A stretch of 40,812 nt of DNA from an uncultured Erwinia sp. (GTDB lineage: Bacteria; Pseudomonadota; Gammaproteobacteria; Enterobacterales; Enterobacteriaceae). Below are positions 1 through 7,649 of the stretch, in pieces. Position numbers and translations under genes: made by a program. The stretch's first letter is position 1; every line of letters begins with the position of its first letter. The stretch spans positions 1-40,812 of the forward strand of contig CALYQW010000028.1 of the NCBI GenBank assembly GCA_945290265.1, given 5' to 3'. The notes under the pieces were generated by a model, which saw only the letters and a program-made list of their open reading frames with translations, had not been told where the DNA came from and ran no database searches.

Positions 1-106
1 TTAAGGCAAGTGCATCTTTATAATCTTTCTGCGCCGTACTTCCTGCCAGTAAAGGTAGCATCGTAACAAGGCTGTTGGCTGTTTCAATTACTTCTGCGTA
101 AATCAT
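1..106 (-). CDS. HigA-type antitoxin, 5' end only (partial at window edge)
   Basis: The 35 visible residues begin MIYAEVIETANSLVTMLPLL and resemble the N-terminus of E. coli HigA, the HTH antitoxin that neutralises and represses the HigB mRNA interferase. In HigA the helix-turn-helix lies in the C-terminal half, which is outside the window. A GGAG lies 9 nt before this ATG. The same frame is open up to another ATG at 197-199 that has a stronger AGGAGG, which would add 31 residues with no HigA resemblance, so I keep the inner start. The HigB toxin gene normally sits just upstream of higA, but 107-374 contains nothing HigB-like. The antitoxin may therefore be orphaned. Family assignment is from memory of the E. 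coli sequence. Confidence 0.55.
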   Translation of the reverse strand, partial: MIYAEVIETANSLVTMLPLLAGSTAQKDYKDALAL

Positions 107-374
107 TCTTTGATTCTCCGTGCTCCGATAAAAGTCTCTCAGCTTGGCCTGGCTGCTATCCCAGCTCTCTGTCAACCAATCAGCCCCTCCCCCTGTCATC
201 CTGGTATTCCTCCTTATCATCCGCCCAGAAACTACTCAACTCATAATCCCATCAGCTTACAGCCATAAGAAAATCCAATCCCCCGTTAGCATAATTGCTT
301 GGACGTGCTGCAGACTGATGCTGCAAGATGCTGTCACTATCTTGCGATAGCATTTTCAGGAACTGGCACCGGCT

Positions 375-1401
375 ATGAGTCAGATCATTCATCGCTGTTT
401 ACGCAGCACGCCTGCGGTCGCGCAGAGCGCGCAGGGTGTTTATATCACCGATGCCAGCGGTAAGCGTTATCTCGATGCCTGCGGCGGCGCGGCGGTCTCC
501 TGTCTCGGTCATGCCCATCCTGACGTGCTGGCGGCGATGCACCGGCAGATCGATCAGCTGCCCTATGCCCATACCGGTTTCTTCACCAGTGATACCGTCG
601 AGCAGTTAGCTGAACAGTTAACCCGCACCGCCCCCGGCGATCTGAATTATGTCTACTTTGTCTCTGGCGGTTCCGAAGCGGTGGAAACAGCGCTGAAGCT
701 GGCGCGTCAGTATTTTGTTGAAACCGGCCAGCCTGAGCGCACCAAATTTATTGCCCGTAAGCAAAGCTACCACGGCAATACGCTGGGGGCGCTGGCGGTG
801 GGTGGCAATGAATGGCGTCGCCGTCAGTTTGCCCCACTGCTGAACGATGTGATCCGCGTTGCGGCCTGTAATGAATACCGCGACCGTCGTGCCGGTGAAA
901 GCCAGCAGCAGTATACCGATCGTTTGTTGCAGGAGCTGGAGCAGGTAATCATTGATGCCGGCCCGGAAACCATTATTGGCTTCTGTGCCGAAACCGTCAC
1001 CGGCGCCACCAGCGGAGCCATCCCGCCAACCCCCGGTTATCTGCAGGGAGTGCGCTGCCTGTGCGACAAATACGGCATTCTGTATATCGCCGATGAAGTG
1101 ATGTGTGGCAGGGGATACCCGCGGTCGCGGTCTGTTTGCAGGGATTGAGCTGGTGCGAGATAAAATGAGCAAAACCCCGTTCGATCCGGCGTTTAAGCTG
1201 CATGCGGCAATCAAAGCCAACTGTATGCAGCGTGGATTACTGGTCTATCCGATGGGTGGAACCATTGACGGGCAATATGGCGATCATATTTTGCTGGCAC
1301 CACCCTATATAATCACGTCATCGCAGCTTGATTTTGTAATTGATACCCTGCATCAGGTGATTAGCGAAGAAACGCAGAAGTTAGCAACCCCAGGTAATTA
1401 A
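375..1401 (+). pseudogene. Class III PLP-dependent aminotransferase, internally deleted and frameshifted
   Basis: Residues 1-246 (375-1112) are a good N-terminal part of a class III aminotransferase: the cofactor-phosphate loop VSGGSEAVETALKLAR, then SYHGNTLGAL, and the PLP-binding aspartate in ILYIADEVMCG. Immediately after MCG the reading frame shifts and the sequence jumps to GDTRGRGLFAGIELVRDK, which belongs near the C-terminus. This continues in another frame to a stop at 1401. About 340 codons remain of a family that usually has about 440, so roughly 100-110 residues are missing, including the segment with the catalytic lysine. The junction is at about 1110-1116. The product cannot be an active transaminase. 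Substrate is unknown. The amino acid ABC operon at 3.5-6.6 kb could once have been a functional partner (inference). Confidence 0.85.
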
Positions 1402-1580
1402 GCGGAGAAGCTTACACAGTTATTTTATTTATTTTTTTCAGCATATGCGCAGGGGTGTCAATAAACAGGCAGCGGATGAAGTACCGCAACAGATAAGCAG
1501 CAAAAAGGGGTTTTAGTGGTCTGTACTATCCTCAGAAATGCACTATCCTGATTTCCAGGATCTGGTATGACACAATCAGT

Positions 1581-1613
1581 AAAAAAAACCGGGGCACTAT
1601 GCCCCGGGCTTTA
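1581..1613 (-). terminator. Rho-independent terminator of the YadA-like gene
   Basis: On the minus strand a CCGGGG-CATAGTG-CCCCGG hairpin is followed by a run of eight T. It lies 26 bp beyond the stop codon of the gene at 1639-2292. Confidence 0.85.
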
Positions 1614-1638
1614 CATTTTACAAATAATAAGCTGATGC

Positions 1639-2292
1639 TTACCAGCCCATAGAGAAACCGGCACCTGAAGTCAGATTACCCTGTGAATCCCAGGCGATGT
1701 TGGCGCGCAAATTCGAGTTTTCTGATGTTTTAAATTGTGAACCAAACGCTATAGCGTTACCGCCTCGATAATTACCGCCACCGATACCAAAAGAGACATC
1801 CTGGTTCTGCAGATACGGGATAGAGGCGATGGCAGTGGTACCGGCAATCGCCGCATCCAAACGTTTACCCATGTGGTCTAATTTATGGTTCAGCGCGCCA
1901 AATTTATCTTTGGTATAAGTATTTGCTGCCGACAGTGTATTGGCATCACCTTCAATTCGTGTCGATCTTTCAGCAGTATCAGCCTGGATTCGCGCTGATG
2001 TTTCAGCAGTATCAGCCTGGAGTCGTGCTGATCTTTCAGCAGTATTAGCTTTGTTCCTTTCTGATTTTTCAGTACTGACTTTATCCTCAGTAAAGGTGTT
2101 TGCCGATGAAAGGACTTCTTTATCACCATCTTCTCGATTGGTAATTTCCTTGCTGAGGTTGGATTCAACATCAGTGATACCATTACTCAGTTCGGCATGG
2201 CAAACATCTGCTGCAGTACCACTGCTACAATAGGCCCAGCTGGCAGGGCTGGCTGATAAGGCAGTGAGCAAAAGTAATAATTTAATTTTCAC
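1639..2292 (-). CDS. Short YadA-like trimeric autotransporter adhesin
   Basis: This 217-residue protein has a Sec signal peptide (residues 1-20, cleavage after ASWA), a short polar head, a coiled-coil stalk with three 11-residue repeats of the type DTAETSARIQA, and a C-terminal YadA anchor of about 75 residues ending in aromatic Trp. Such anchors form a 12-stranded trimeric barrel in the outer membrane, with each subunit giving four strands, and display the stalk outside the cell. Typical family members have hundreds to thousands of residues, so this one is close to the minimum: an anchor with a stalk and almost no adhesive domain. It starts at GTG (2292) with AAGGA 8 nt upstream. The gene is A+T-richer than its neighbours. 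Its ligand cannot be deduced. Loss of a longer passenger is possible, but the ORF and signal peptide are intact. Confidence 0.85.
   Translation of the reverse strand: MKIKLLLLLTALSASPASWAYCSSGTAADVCHAELSNGITDVESNLSKEITNREDGDKEVLSSANTFTEDKVSTEKSERNKANTAERSARLQADTAETSARIQADTAERSTRIEGDANTLSAANTYTKDKFGALNHKLDHMGKRLDAAIAGTTAIASIPYLQNQDVSFGIGGGNYRGGNAIAFGSQFKTSENSNLRANIAWDSQGNLTSGAGFSMGW
1964..2062 (-). repeat. Three 33-bp tandem repeats coding the coiled-coil stalk
   Basis: Units at 1964-1996, 1997-2029 and 2030-2062 share the pattern GAT.TTTCAGCAGTAT, the first two being nearly identical. Each encodes an 11-residue (hendecad) coiled-coil repeat, so gain or loss of a unit keeps the frame and changes stalk length. 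Confidence 0.85.
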
Positions 2293-2580
2293 GATGATTT
2301 CCTTTGTGAAATTTCAGGTCCATATTTAGGTGAAAGCCCCTTTTTACAGAAAGAGGCTTTAATTATTTAGAGAATTTAAACAAAGCAATCTTATTTCCCG
2401 AAAATAAATAAATCTATTCCTGAATATAAAATCCGCAAAATCCAGGATTTTTGATAAAATAAAATCCCAAAAAAGTCTAAAGACGCTAATGACCGTTTTT
2501 TATGCTTGTATCCGGCCCTATCTTCAGTTGTTGCGCGATCAGACTGCGAAATAAATGACTACAATCCGTTAGGCATAAAA
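2293..2580. other. Intergenic A+T-rich stretch between narI remnant and adhesin gene
   Basis: With the flanking terminator and narI tail this makes 334 bp without an intact gene. It must hold the promoter of the minus-strand adhesin gene; several A+T-rich -10-like hexamers are present but none stands out. No other gene or RNA was recognised. Confidence 0.5.
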
Positions 2581-2604
2581 AACCGGGGATCCCTCACCCC
2601 GGTT
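2581..2604 (-). terminator. Terminator of the former nitrate reductase operon
   Basis: Read on the minus strand, AACCGGGG-TGAGGGAT-CCCCGGTT is followed by a T run. It lies directly after the narI stop codon at 2627-2629, where the end of narGHJI is expected. Confidence 0.75.
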
Positions 2605-2626
2605 CTGCATTCACTCCTGAAGTTGA

Positions 2627-2798
2627 TTAGCGCCGGTTACGCACCAAATGGTAGCGGCGGATGAGATACTCCACCGGTGCGTTCCAGATAGGCACCAGAC
2701 GGCAAAACGGCAGCAGCAGGAAGAGGGTCATCCCCAGCACCATATGCAGGCGGTAGATTAGATCCACCCCAACCAGGTGCCGGGCTGCCCCGCCCCGG
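2627..2798 (-). pseudogene. narI: narI 3' remnant (respiratory nitrate reductase gamma subunit)
   Basis: About 55 minus-strand codons read [20 protein letters not shown], then [17 protein letters not shown] and an end in RYHLVRNRR-stop. This matches the last transmembrane helix and tail of E. coli NarI (GGASQHLDGVAFIFRLHLVL, then ending ...YQLVRARH), the haem b membrane anchor of nitrate reductase A. An in-frame stop lies just upstream, near 2804, and no further NarI, NarJ, NarH or NarG sequence follows; instead AhpD-like sequence begins on the opposite strand. The fragment is therefore the scar of a deletion that removed narGHJI. The original terminator is still in place. It would not give a functional protein. 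Confidence 0.85.
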
Positions 2799-2896
2799 AA
2801 AAATTAAAACCAACCTTATTCAGATTGACCGCCACTGCGCTAAATAACATCCAGACACAAAACGCCAGTAACAGACAGAAGGCAGAACAGTATCGT

Positions 2897-3362
2897 GCTG
2901 CGGATCACCGTCTGCGCGGAACATCGCTGGATGCCTTGTTCGGTCAGTGTGATGCCCACGTTGGTGATGCGGCGGCGGTGCGTGAACAGCTGGCACAGGA
3001 CAGCGTGCTGGCGGCCAGCGTGGTCAGTAAAGTTAACGGAAGCATTTATTTTGCTTCAGTCCATGCACGCAAAGCGGTGCAGCTCTCGAAAGAGACCGCC
3101 GCTATCGACAGGCTAGCTGGCTGTAGCACCGGGAGGTGCGCTTACGCAGGGGCAGTCGGCCCGCTGGCGTGCGTTGATTGACTTCAGCGCCGCGCTTTCA
3201 GCCACACCGGTTGATGTACAACAGATGCAGCTGACCGCGCTACGCGAACAGGGACTGGATACGCTGTCGCTGCTGGATGTGATTCAGTCTGCTGCTTTTT
3301 TTGCCTGGGAAAATCGCCTGATGCTGACCCTGGGTAAACCTTTCCAGTCCGCCGCAGCATAG
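2897..3362 (+). pseudogene. AhpD-like alkylhydroperoxidase/CMD-domain protein, broken
   Basis: The part coded before about 3115 contains VSKVNGSIYFASVHARKAVQ, and a second frame starting near 3137 contains ALTQGQSARWRALIDFSAAL and ends with AAFFAWENRLMLTLGKP. Together they match the C-terminal half of carboxymuconolactone decarboxylase-like peroxidase proteins of the Avi_7169 type, where the motif is usually VNGCVYCASVHAR. The two parts are in different frames, so there is an indel at about 3110-3137. Both redox cysteines of the CxxC are replaced (Ser and Phe). The N-terminal half of the gene is missing, replaced by unrelated sequence next to the narI scar. This is a dead gene. Confidence 0.7.
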
Positions 3363-3444
3363 AAGCATCGGCGACCCGCTTATGATCGCTGAAAGTATCC
3401 AATATGGCCTGAGTATGATGAAATTTTGATTACTTTACATCATC

Positions 3445-3488
3445 CTCACAGGATGTTCGTTTATCACCTGAACATCCTGTGAGCTTTT
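3445..3488 (+). terminator. Long perfect inverted repeat between converging units
   Basis: CTCACAGGATGTTC (3445-3458) is perfectly repeated in inverted orientation at 3470-3483, with an 11-nt loop and CTTTT after it on the plus strand. It lies just past the stop of the transporter operon, which ends at 3499 on the minus strand, so it may work in both directions. Confidence 0.65.
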
Positions 3489-3498
3489 ACTCTGGCCC

Positions 3499-4188
3499 TT
3501 AGCTGCGCGTAGCGGAGTGCCGTTGTCCCGGTTTTAAAAAAAACCACCCCAGCAGCGTGCACAGCAGATAATAAACCACACCGGTAAACAGAAACAGCGC
3601 CACCGGATACACCTGAACGCGATTATTCACCTGCCCGGCCAGCGTCGTCAGTTCCGGCACGTTGAGGATAAAGGCCAGCGAGGTATCCTTCAGCAAATTG
3701 ATGGCAATGCCCGCCAACGAGGGTTTGATATTGCGCAGCGCCTGCGGCAGCAGGATATGCCACAGCAGCGAGGGCCGGGTAAAGCCCTGGCTCAACGCCG
3801 CTTCTCGCTGTCCGCCAGGGAGCGCCCGTAATCCGGCCAGCGCGCTGTGCATTACTGCGGCGGAAGTGAACCAGGCCAGCGCCAGCGTCACCGTCAGTGG
3901 GCCGGGCATATCGACCCCGGTCAGCGCAGGCAGCAGATACCACAGCCAGAAGATAACGAAGATCAGCGGAATCCCACGGATAATCTCCGCCCAGATGAAC
4001 AGCACCCTGCGCAGCAGGCCAGCTGACTGCCACGCCAGGCAGGCCAGCAGTATTCCGCCAGGAAACGCCAGCAGCGCCGCGCCAGCCGCCATTAACAATG
4101 TCAGCAGTACCCCGCCCGGCTGGCCATTCTGCAGGTTTCCCCACAGCAGATAGCCCAGATTGCCACTGATTACCTGTAATTCTTCCAT
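3499..4188 (-). CDS. Polar amino acid ABC transporter, permease subunit (second)
   Basis: A 229-residue inner membrane permease of the HisM/GltK family, the last gene of a four-gene operon. It has about five hydrophobic segments and the EAA loop that docks the ATPase, visible as ALAGLRALPGGQREAALSQGF (residues about 117-137). Near its C-terminus is LLKDTSLAFILNVPELT, typical of amino acid permeases of this class. The start at 4188 overlaps the stop of the preceding permease, which suggests translational coupling. With its partner it would form the heterodimeric channel. The substrate is a polar amino acid, but which one cannot be told from sequence. Confidence 0.9.
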   Translation of the reverse strand: MEELQVISGNLGYLLWGNLQNGQPGGVLLTLLMAAGAALLAFPGGILLACLAWQSAGLLRRVLFIWAEIIRGIPLIFVIFWLWYLLPALTGVDMPGPLTVTLALAWFTSAAVMHSALAGLRALPGGQREAALSQGFTRPSLLWHILLPQALRNIKPSLAGIAINLLKDTSLAFILNVPELTTLAGQVNNRVQVYPVALFLFTGVVYYLLCTLLGWFFLKPGQRHSATRS

Positions 4189-4931
4189 CAGCGCGCGCCT
4201 CCTGCGATGTTCGCCTGTGGCCCCAGACAGCCCAGCAGCCAGCCCAGCACCAGGCCGGTGCCGAGATACAGTAGCGTACCAACAGCAAATGCTTCCAGAG
4301 TGTGGGCGTTATAGCTTTCAATCTGCCGGGTCTGGTAGGTCAGTTCTGCAAAGCCTATGGCGCTGGCCAGTGACGATAGCTTCATCAGATTGAGATACTG
4401 CCCCACCAGCGGCTGCCAGGCATTAGCCAGTCCCTGCGGCAGCAGGATCCAGCGCAGCATTCCCCAGCCGGAAAACCCCTGACTGACAGCCGCCTCACGC
4501 TGTCCGCCGGAGACCGCACGTAACCCGGCATTGATCTCTTCCACCAGATACGCGGCTATAAACACCCCCAGCCCCCAGGCGGAACAGAGAAACTCCGGCG
4601 TCAGCCACCAGACATTGCCGGGTAACAGCACCGCACTGTGATCGCCATTAATCCAGTCACGCCACTCGCGCGGTAGCAGGTTCCAGGCCGCAAAATACCA
4701 GAACAGCAACTGCACCAGCAGCGGCGTATTACGGAACAGCGAAATCCACAGCGCCACCAGCCCCTGCGCCAGGCGGTTGCCGCTCAGGCGTAACGCCAAC
4801 AGCAGCACTGCCAGCAAGGTAGCCAGCAGCGATCCGGCCAGCGTCACCCACAGCGTGGTGGCGTAGCCACTGATTAACCATTGGAGCGGCAGGCCACTGA
4901 GTACCCCGTGCCAGTCAGGATGCAGATTCAT
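4188..4931 (-). CDS. Polar amino acid ABC transporter, permease subunit (first)
   Basis: A 247-residue permease resembling GltJ: the segment LFRNTPLLVQLLFWYFAAWN is characteristic, followed by an EAA loop (AGLRAVSGGQREAAVSQGF) and then LLPQGLANAWQPLVGQYLN. Hydrophobic segments are spread along the whole length. The ATG at 4931 overlaps the last four bases of the ATPase gene (ATGA arrangement), so the two are translationally coupled. It pairs with the permease at 3499-4188. The loop between helices is longer than in many relatives (residues about 80-110), as in GltJ-type subunits. Confidence 0.9.
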   Translation of the reverse strand: MNLHPDWHGVLSGLPLQWLISGYATTLWVTLAGSLLATLLAVLLLALRLSGNRLAQGLVALWISLFRNTPLLVQLLFWYFAAWNLLPREWRDWINGDHSAVLLPGNVWWLTPEFLCSAWGLGVFIAAYLVEEINAGLRAVSGGQREAAVSQGFSGWGMLRWILLPQGLANAWQPLVGQYLNLMKLSSLASAIGFAELTYQTRQIESYNAHTLEAFAVGTLLYLGTGLVLGWLLGCLGPQANIAGGAR

Positions 4932-5743
4932 AACGGCGCGTCCTGATGCAGTGGATCGAGAACTTTTTGCAGAAACTGGCGCGCACGCGCATGCTGTGGC
5001 TGATGGAAAAATGCATCCGGTGCGGCAACTTCGAGAATTTCGCCGCCATCAATAAACACCACCCGATCGGCAATTTCCCGGGCAAACTGCATTTCGTGGG
5101 TCACCACAATCATGGTGATGCCACTGTGCGCCAGAGATTTCATGACCTGCAGCACTTCGCCAATCATCTCCGGGTCCAGCGCCGAGGTCGGTTCATCAAA
5201 CAGGATAATCTGCGGTGATGAGGCCAGTGCCCGGGCAATCGCCACCCGCTGCTGCTGACCGCCCGAAAGCTGTGACGGCAGGTGTTGCCCTTTATCCGCC
5301 AGGCCAACCTGCGCCAGCAGTTCATCGGCACGCTGGCGCGCGGCGGTTTTACTCCAGCCATACACTACCTGCAGCGGCAGACTGATGTTCTGCTGCGCGC
5401 TGAGATGGGCATAGAGGTTAAACTGCTGAAAGACAAAACCAATACGGCTGCGTAACTGGCGCAGAGCGCTGCCGCAGAGGGCGGCGGTTGGGCGGTTATC
5501 GATTTCTATTTCACCGCTGCTGACGGTTTCCAGCTGGTTAATCAGCCGGATCAGGGTCGATTTACCCGAACCGGAAGGCCCGATAATCGCCGCAACTTCA
5601 CCCGGCTCAATTGTCAGATCGATATTGGTTAGCACCTGATGCTGGTCGTAGCGTTTACTGACCTGACGAAATGCCACGCGGGCCTGTTGCAGATGTGAAA
5701 AACCCGCAGCGGTCGCTGCGGGAGAGGGTATTTTGCTGGTCAT
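4928..5743 (-). CDS. Polar amino acid ABC transporter, ATP-binding subunit (GlnQ/GltL-like)
   Basis: A 271-residue cytoplasmic ATPase with all nucleotide-binding motifs: Walker A GPSGSGKST, Q-loop in FVFQQFNLYAHLS, signature [15 protein letters not shown], Walker B IILFDEPTSALD and H-loop VTHEMQFAREIA. FDEPTSALDPEM is typical of the polar amino acid subfamily. The N-terminus is about 25 residues longer than the usual start (ARVAFRQVSKRYD aligns with the family start), so an internal start is possible, although no clear ribosome binding site decides it. It lies 6 bp after the binding-protein gene and energises the two permeases downstream. Confidence 0.92.
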   Translation of the reverse strand: MTSKIPSPAATAAGFSHLQQARVAFRQVSKRYDQHQVLTNIDLTIEPGEVAAIIGPSGSGKSTLIRLINQLETVSSGEIEIDNRPTAALCGSALRQLRSRIGFVFQQFNLYAHLSAQQNISLPLQVVYGWSKTAARQRADELLAQVGLADKGQHLPSQLSGGQQQRVAIARALASSPQIILFDEPTSALDPEMIGEVLQVMKSLAHSGITMIVVTHEMQFAREIADRVVFIDGGEILEVAAPDAFFHQPQHARARQFLQKVLDPLHQDAPL

Positions 5744-5749
5744 CGCTGA

Positions 5750-6580
5750 TTACTTCGCTTCTATGCTGAAGGCGCGCGGCTGCGGTGCCGGGGTGCCGGG
5801 ACCGAACCAGGTGGTATAAATCTGCGCGGCCTGGCCGTTTTTCTCCAGTGCCAGCAGTTCATCATTTACGGCTTTCAGCAGCGCCGGCTGCCCTTTTTTC
5901 ACGCCTATGCCGATTTCTTCTTTACTCAGTAACGTTGGCAGAATTTTGTAGCTGGCTTTATCCGGTGCCGCTGCCAGCAGTCCGGCCAGAATGGTGCTGT
6001 CCTGGGTAATCGCCTGCACGTTGCCATTGCGCAGTGCGGTCAGCGCCAGCGGGATGTCATCATAGGCCACCACCCGCGCCTGCGGATAACGCTGATGCAG
6101 CGCCTGTTCGCCGGTAGTGCCTTTAACCGCACCAATGCGTGCGCGTGCATAGCTGTCGAGCTGATCGGCTGATTTAACCGGCACCAGGAACTGCTGACCG
6201 GTAACAAAATAGGGCACGGAGAAATCAACCACCTGCGCGCGTTCCGGGGTAATGGTGATATCGGCCACGATCAGGTCGGCTTTACCGGACTGTAGCACCG
6301 GAATACGGTTAGCAGGGTTGGTTGCCACCAGCGTCAGTTTCACGCCAAGGGATTTCGCCAGTGCTTTGGCAAAATCGACATCGTAGCCTTCCAGCTGATG
6401 GGTTTTGGGATTAATCGAACCGAACGGGGGGTTGGCGTCAAAGGTCGCCACTTTAATCTCACCGGCTGCTTTAATATCTGCCAGCTGGTCAGCCTGAGCC
6501 ACGCCGCTGAACAGTACTGCACCGGCAGCGAACACCCCAAACAACCTGGCCCTGGTGACGCGAGTCTTAAGAGATAGCAT
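5750..6580 (-). CDS. Polar amino acid ABC transporter, periplasmic binding protein
   Basis: A 276-residue family 3 solute-binding protein. A signal peptide covers residues 1-30 with cleavage after GVAQA. The mature part begins ADQLADIKAAGEIKVATF, and the family signature GYDVDFAKALAKSLGVKL is followed by the ligand-binding TITPERAQVVDFSVPY, in which Arg would hold the amino acid carboxylate. It has no lipobox cysteine, so it is a free periplasmic protein. It is the first gene of the operon, as usual for the most abundant component. The upstream region 6581-6660 should carry the promoter. The ligand may be glutamate/aspartate-like by resemblance of its permeases to GltJK, but this is not certain. 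Confidence 0.92.
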   Translation of the reverse strand: MLSLKTRVTRARLFGVFAAGAVLFSGVAQADQLADIKAAGEIKVATFDANPPFGSINPKTHQLEGYDVDFAKALAKSLGVKLTLVATNPANRIPVLQSGKADLIVADITITPERAQVVDFSVPYFVTGQQFLVPVKSADQLDSYARARIGAVKGTTGEQALHQRYPQARVVAYDDIPLALTALRNGNVQAITQDSTILAGLLAAAPDKASYKILPTLLSKEEIGIGVKKGQPALLKAVNDELLALEKNGQAAQIYTTWFGPGTPAPQPRAFSIEAK

Positions 6581-6754
6581 AAAAACTCCATTTAAATCAG
6601 TAAGTGCGAGTGATTATCACGCTCTCACATCCATTAACATCAGGCAATAATTATAAAGGTATTATGATATTCGAAAACTGCATAAGGGGGGCGGGAAGGC
6701 GGATCCCTTTTGGATTCCGTCCTGCGCGGGGCCTGATATTGGGTTTGGGTGTTT

Positions 6755-7620
6755 TTAAAAGCCACAGGCGGCAATGCCCTCCTCCCCGGAAAATCGAAAA
6801 GCATCCTGGCGGCCCCCCATCCCATCACCATTACCGCCCCAGCCCCAGCCCCAGCCCCAGCCCCAGCTCTGATTTGCTGAGTAAGTAAAGGTATGCCCGT
6901 TATACTCCACGTCAAGCAGAAAACGATATCCGCCGATGTCGCTGGTCCAGCATTGTTCCGTTGCCCTTATCGAACCAAAGCCGAACGTGCTGTCCCCGTC
7001 AATAGTGTGATGCTGGTAAAAGGTTCTCACACTGTGATTTTTGTTTTGACTGAGCCGCGCTCTGGCCGACAGCGTCAGCGGAGCAAGCAGCTTTTTACCG
7101 GAAAAACTGATATTACCACCGTCAACCATCAGTTGATTCCAGTGTTCACGCCCGAGATAGCTTTCCTTGCAGGAACGGTCTTCGCCCGCCCGGCTATAGG
7201 TTTCGATTTTCGACTTAAGGAATAATTTGTTCCAGAATTTTTCCGGGCTGAGATTACGCACGACAAAGGATTTGAATTTTTTACTGCTGGTCATCTGCAG
7301 GTGCCCTTCTGCCACCAGTTCAACCACCATCTGCTCACCCCAGAATGACGCCTGAGGCTTCAGGTGGGTGGTATGGCTAGTGACTTTCCACCGGGGCATA
7401 ATCATCGTTGCCCGCAGTTTGCAGCGTGAACCGGGTACGTCCGTCAGCCAGCAATGTGACCTGCCCCCGGTTACCCACCCGGGCAACCTGCGGATCGGAG
7501 CTCGACCACCTCTTCTCTACCCCAGCAGGAATACCTGACGCGGTTTGCGATGCACTGAAATAACGCACGGCCAGCGGGAAATGCAGCGCGGGATGGGTGG
7601 CACCGATAGTCAGCGTGTTT
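6755..7620 (-). pseudogene. Remnant of an Ig-like-domain (invasin/intimin-type) surface protein
   Basis: The minus-strand frame read from about 7620 to 7377 contains RWSSSDPQVARVGNRGQVTL, then LADGRTRFTLQTAGNDDYAP. This is a bacterial Ig-like group 2 domain as found in invasin-family adhesins. It stops shortly after, and a different minus-strand frame continues as a 180-residue polar stretch with WTSDIGGYRFLLDVEYNGHT, then a Gly-Trp run, ending at 6755. I read this as one former gene with a frameshift near 7380-7400 and a lost 5' part; there is no signal peptide or start region. The final part has no family I can name. A small separate gene starting inside the second frame is the alternative. 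Confidence 0.55.
6837..6866 (-). repeat. Five tandem CCCCAG hexamers (coding Gly-Trp repeats)
   Basis: Five exact CCCCAG units follow one another. On the minus strand they read GGC TGG and give a GWGWGWGWG tract in the remnant at 6755-7620. Slippage by whole units would keep the frame. Confidence 0.9.
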
Positions 7621-7649
7621 TAGTAACGAATATCAATTTGCAGGCGCGG

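Noticed and set aside
144-350. 68-codon plus-strand ORF before the aminotransferase
   Set aside because: No ribosome binding site, unlikely composition, and it lies antisense to the HigA leader region.
618-1220. Long antisense ORF within the aminotransferase remnant
   Set aside because: Shadow of the codon pattern of the opposite strand; sequence has no family features.
6837-6866. Possible CRISPR-like array
   Set aside because: Units are only 6 bp without spacers; it is a coding microsatellite.
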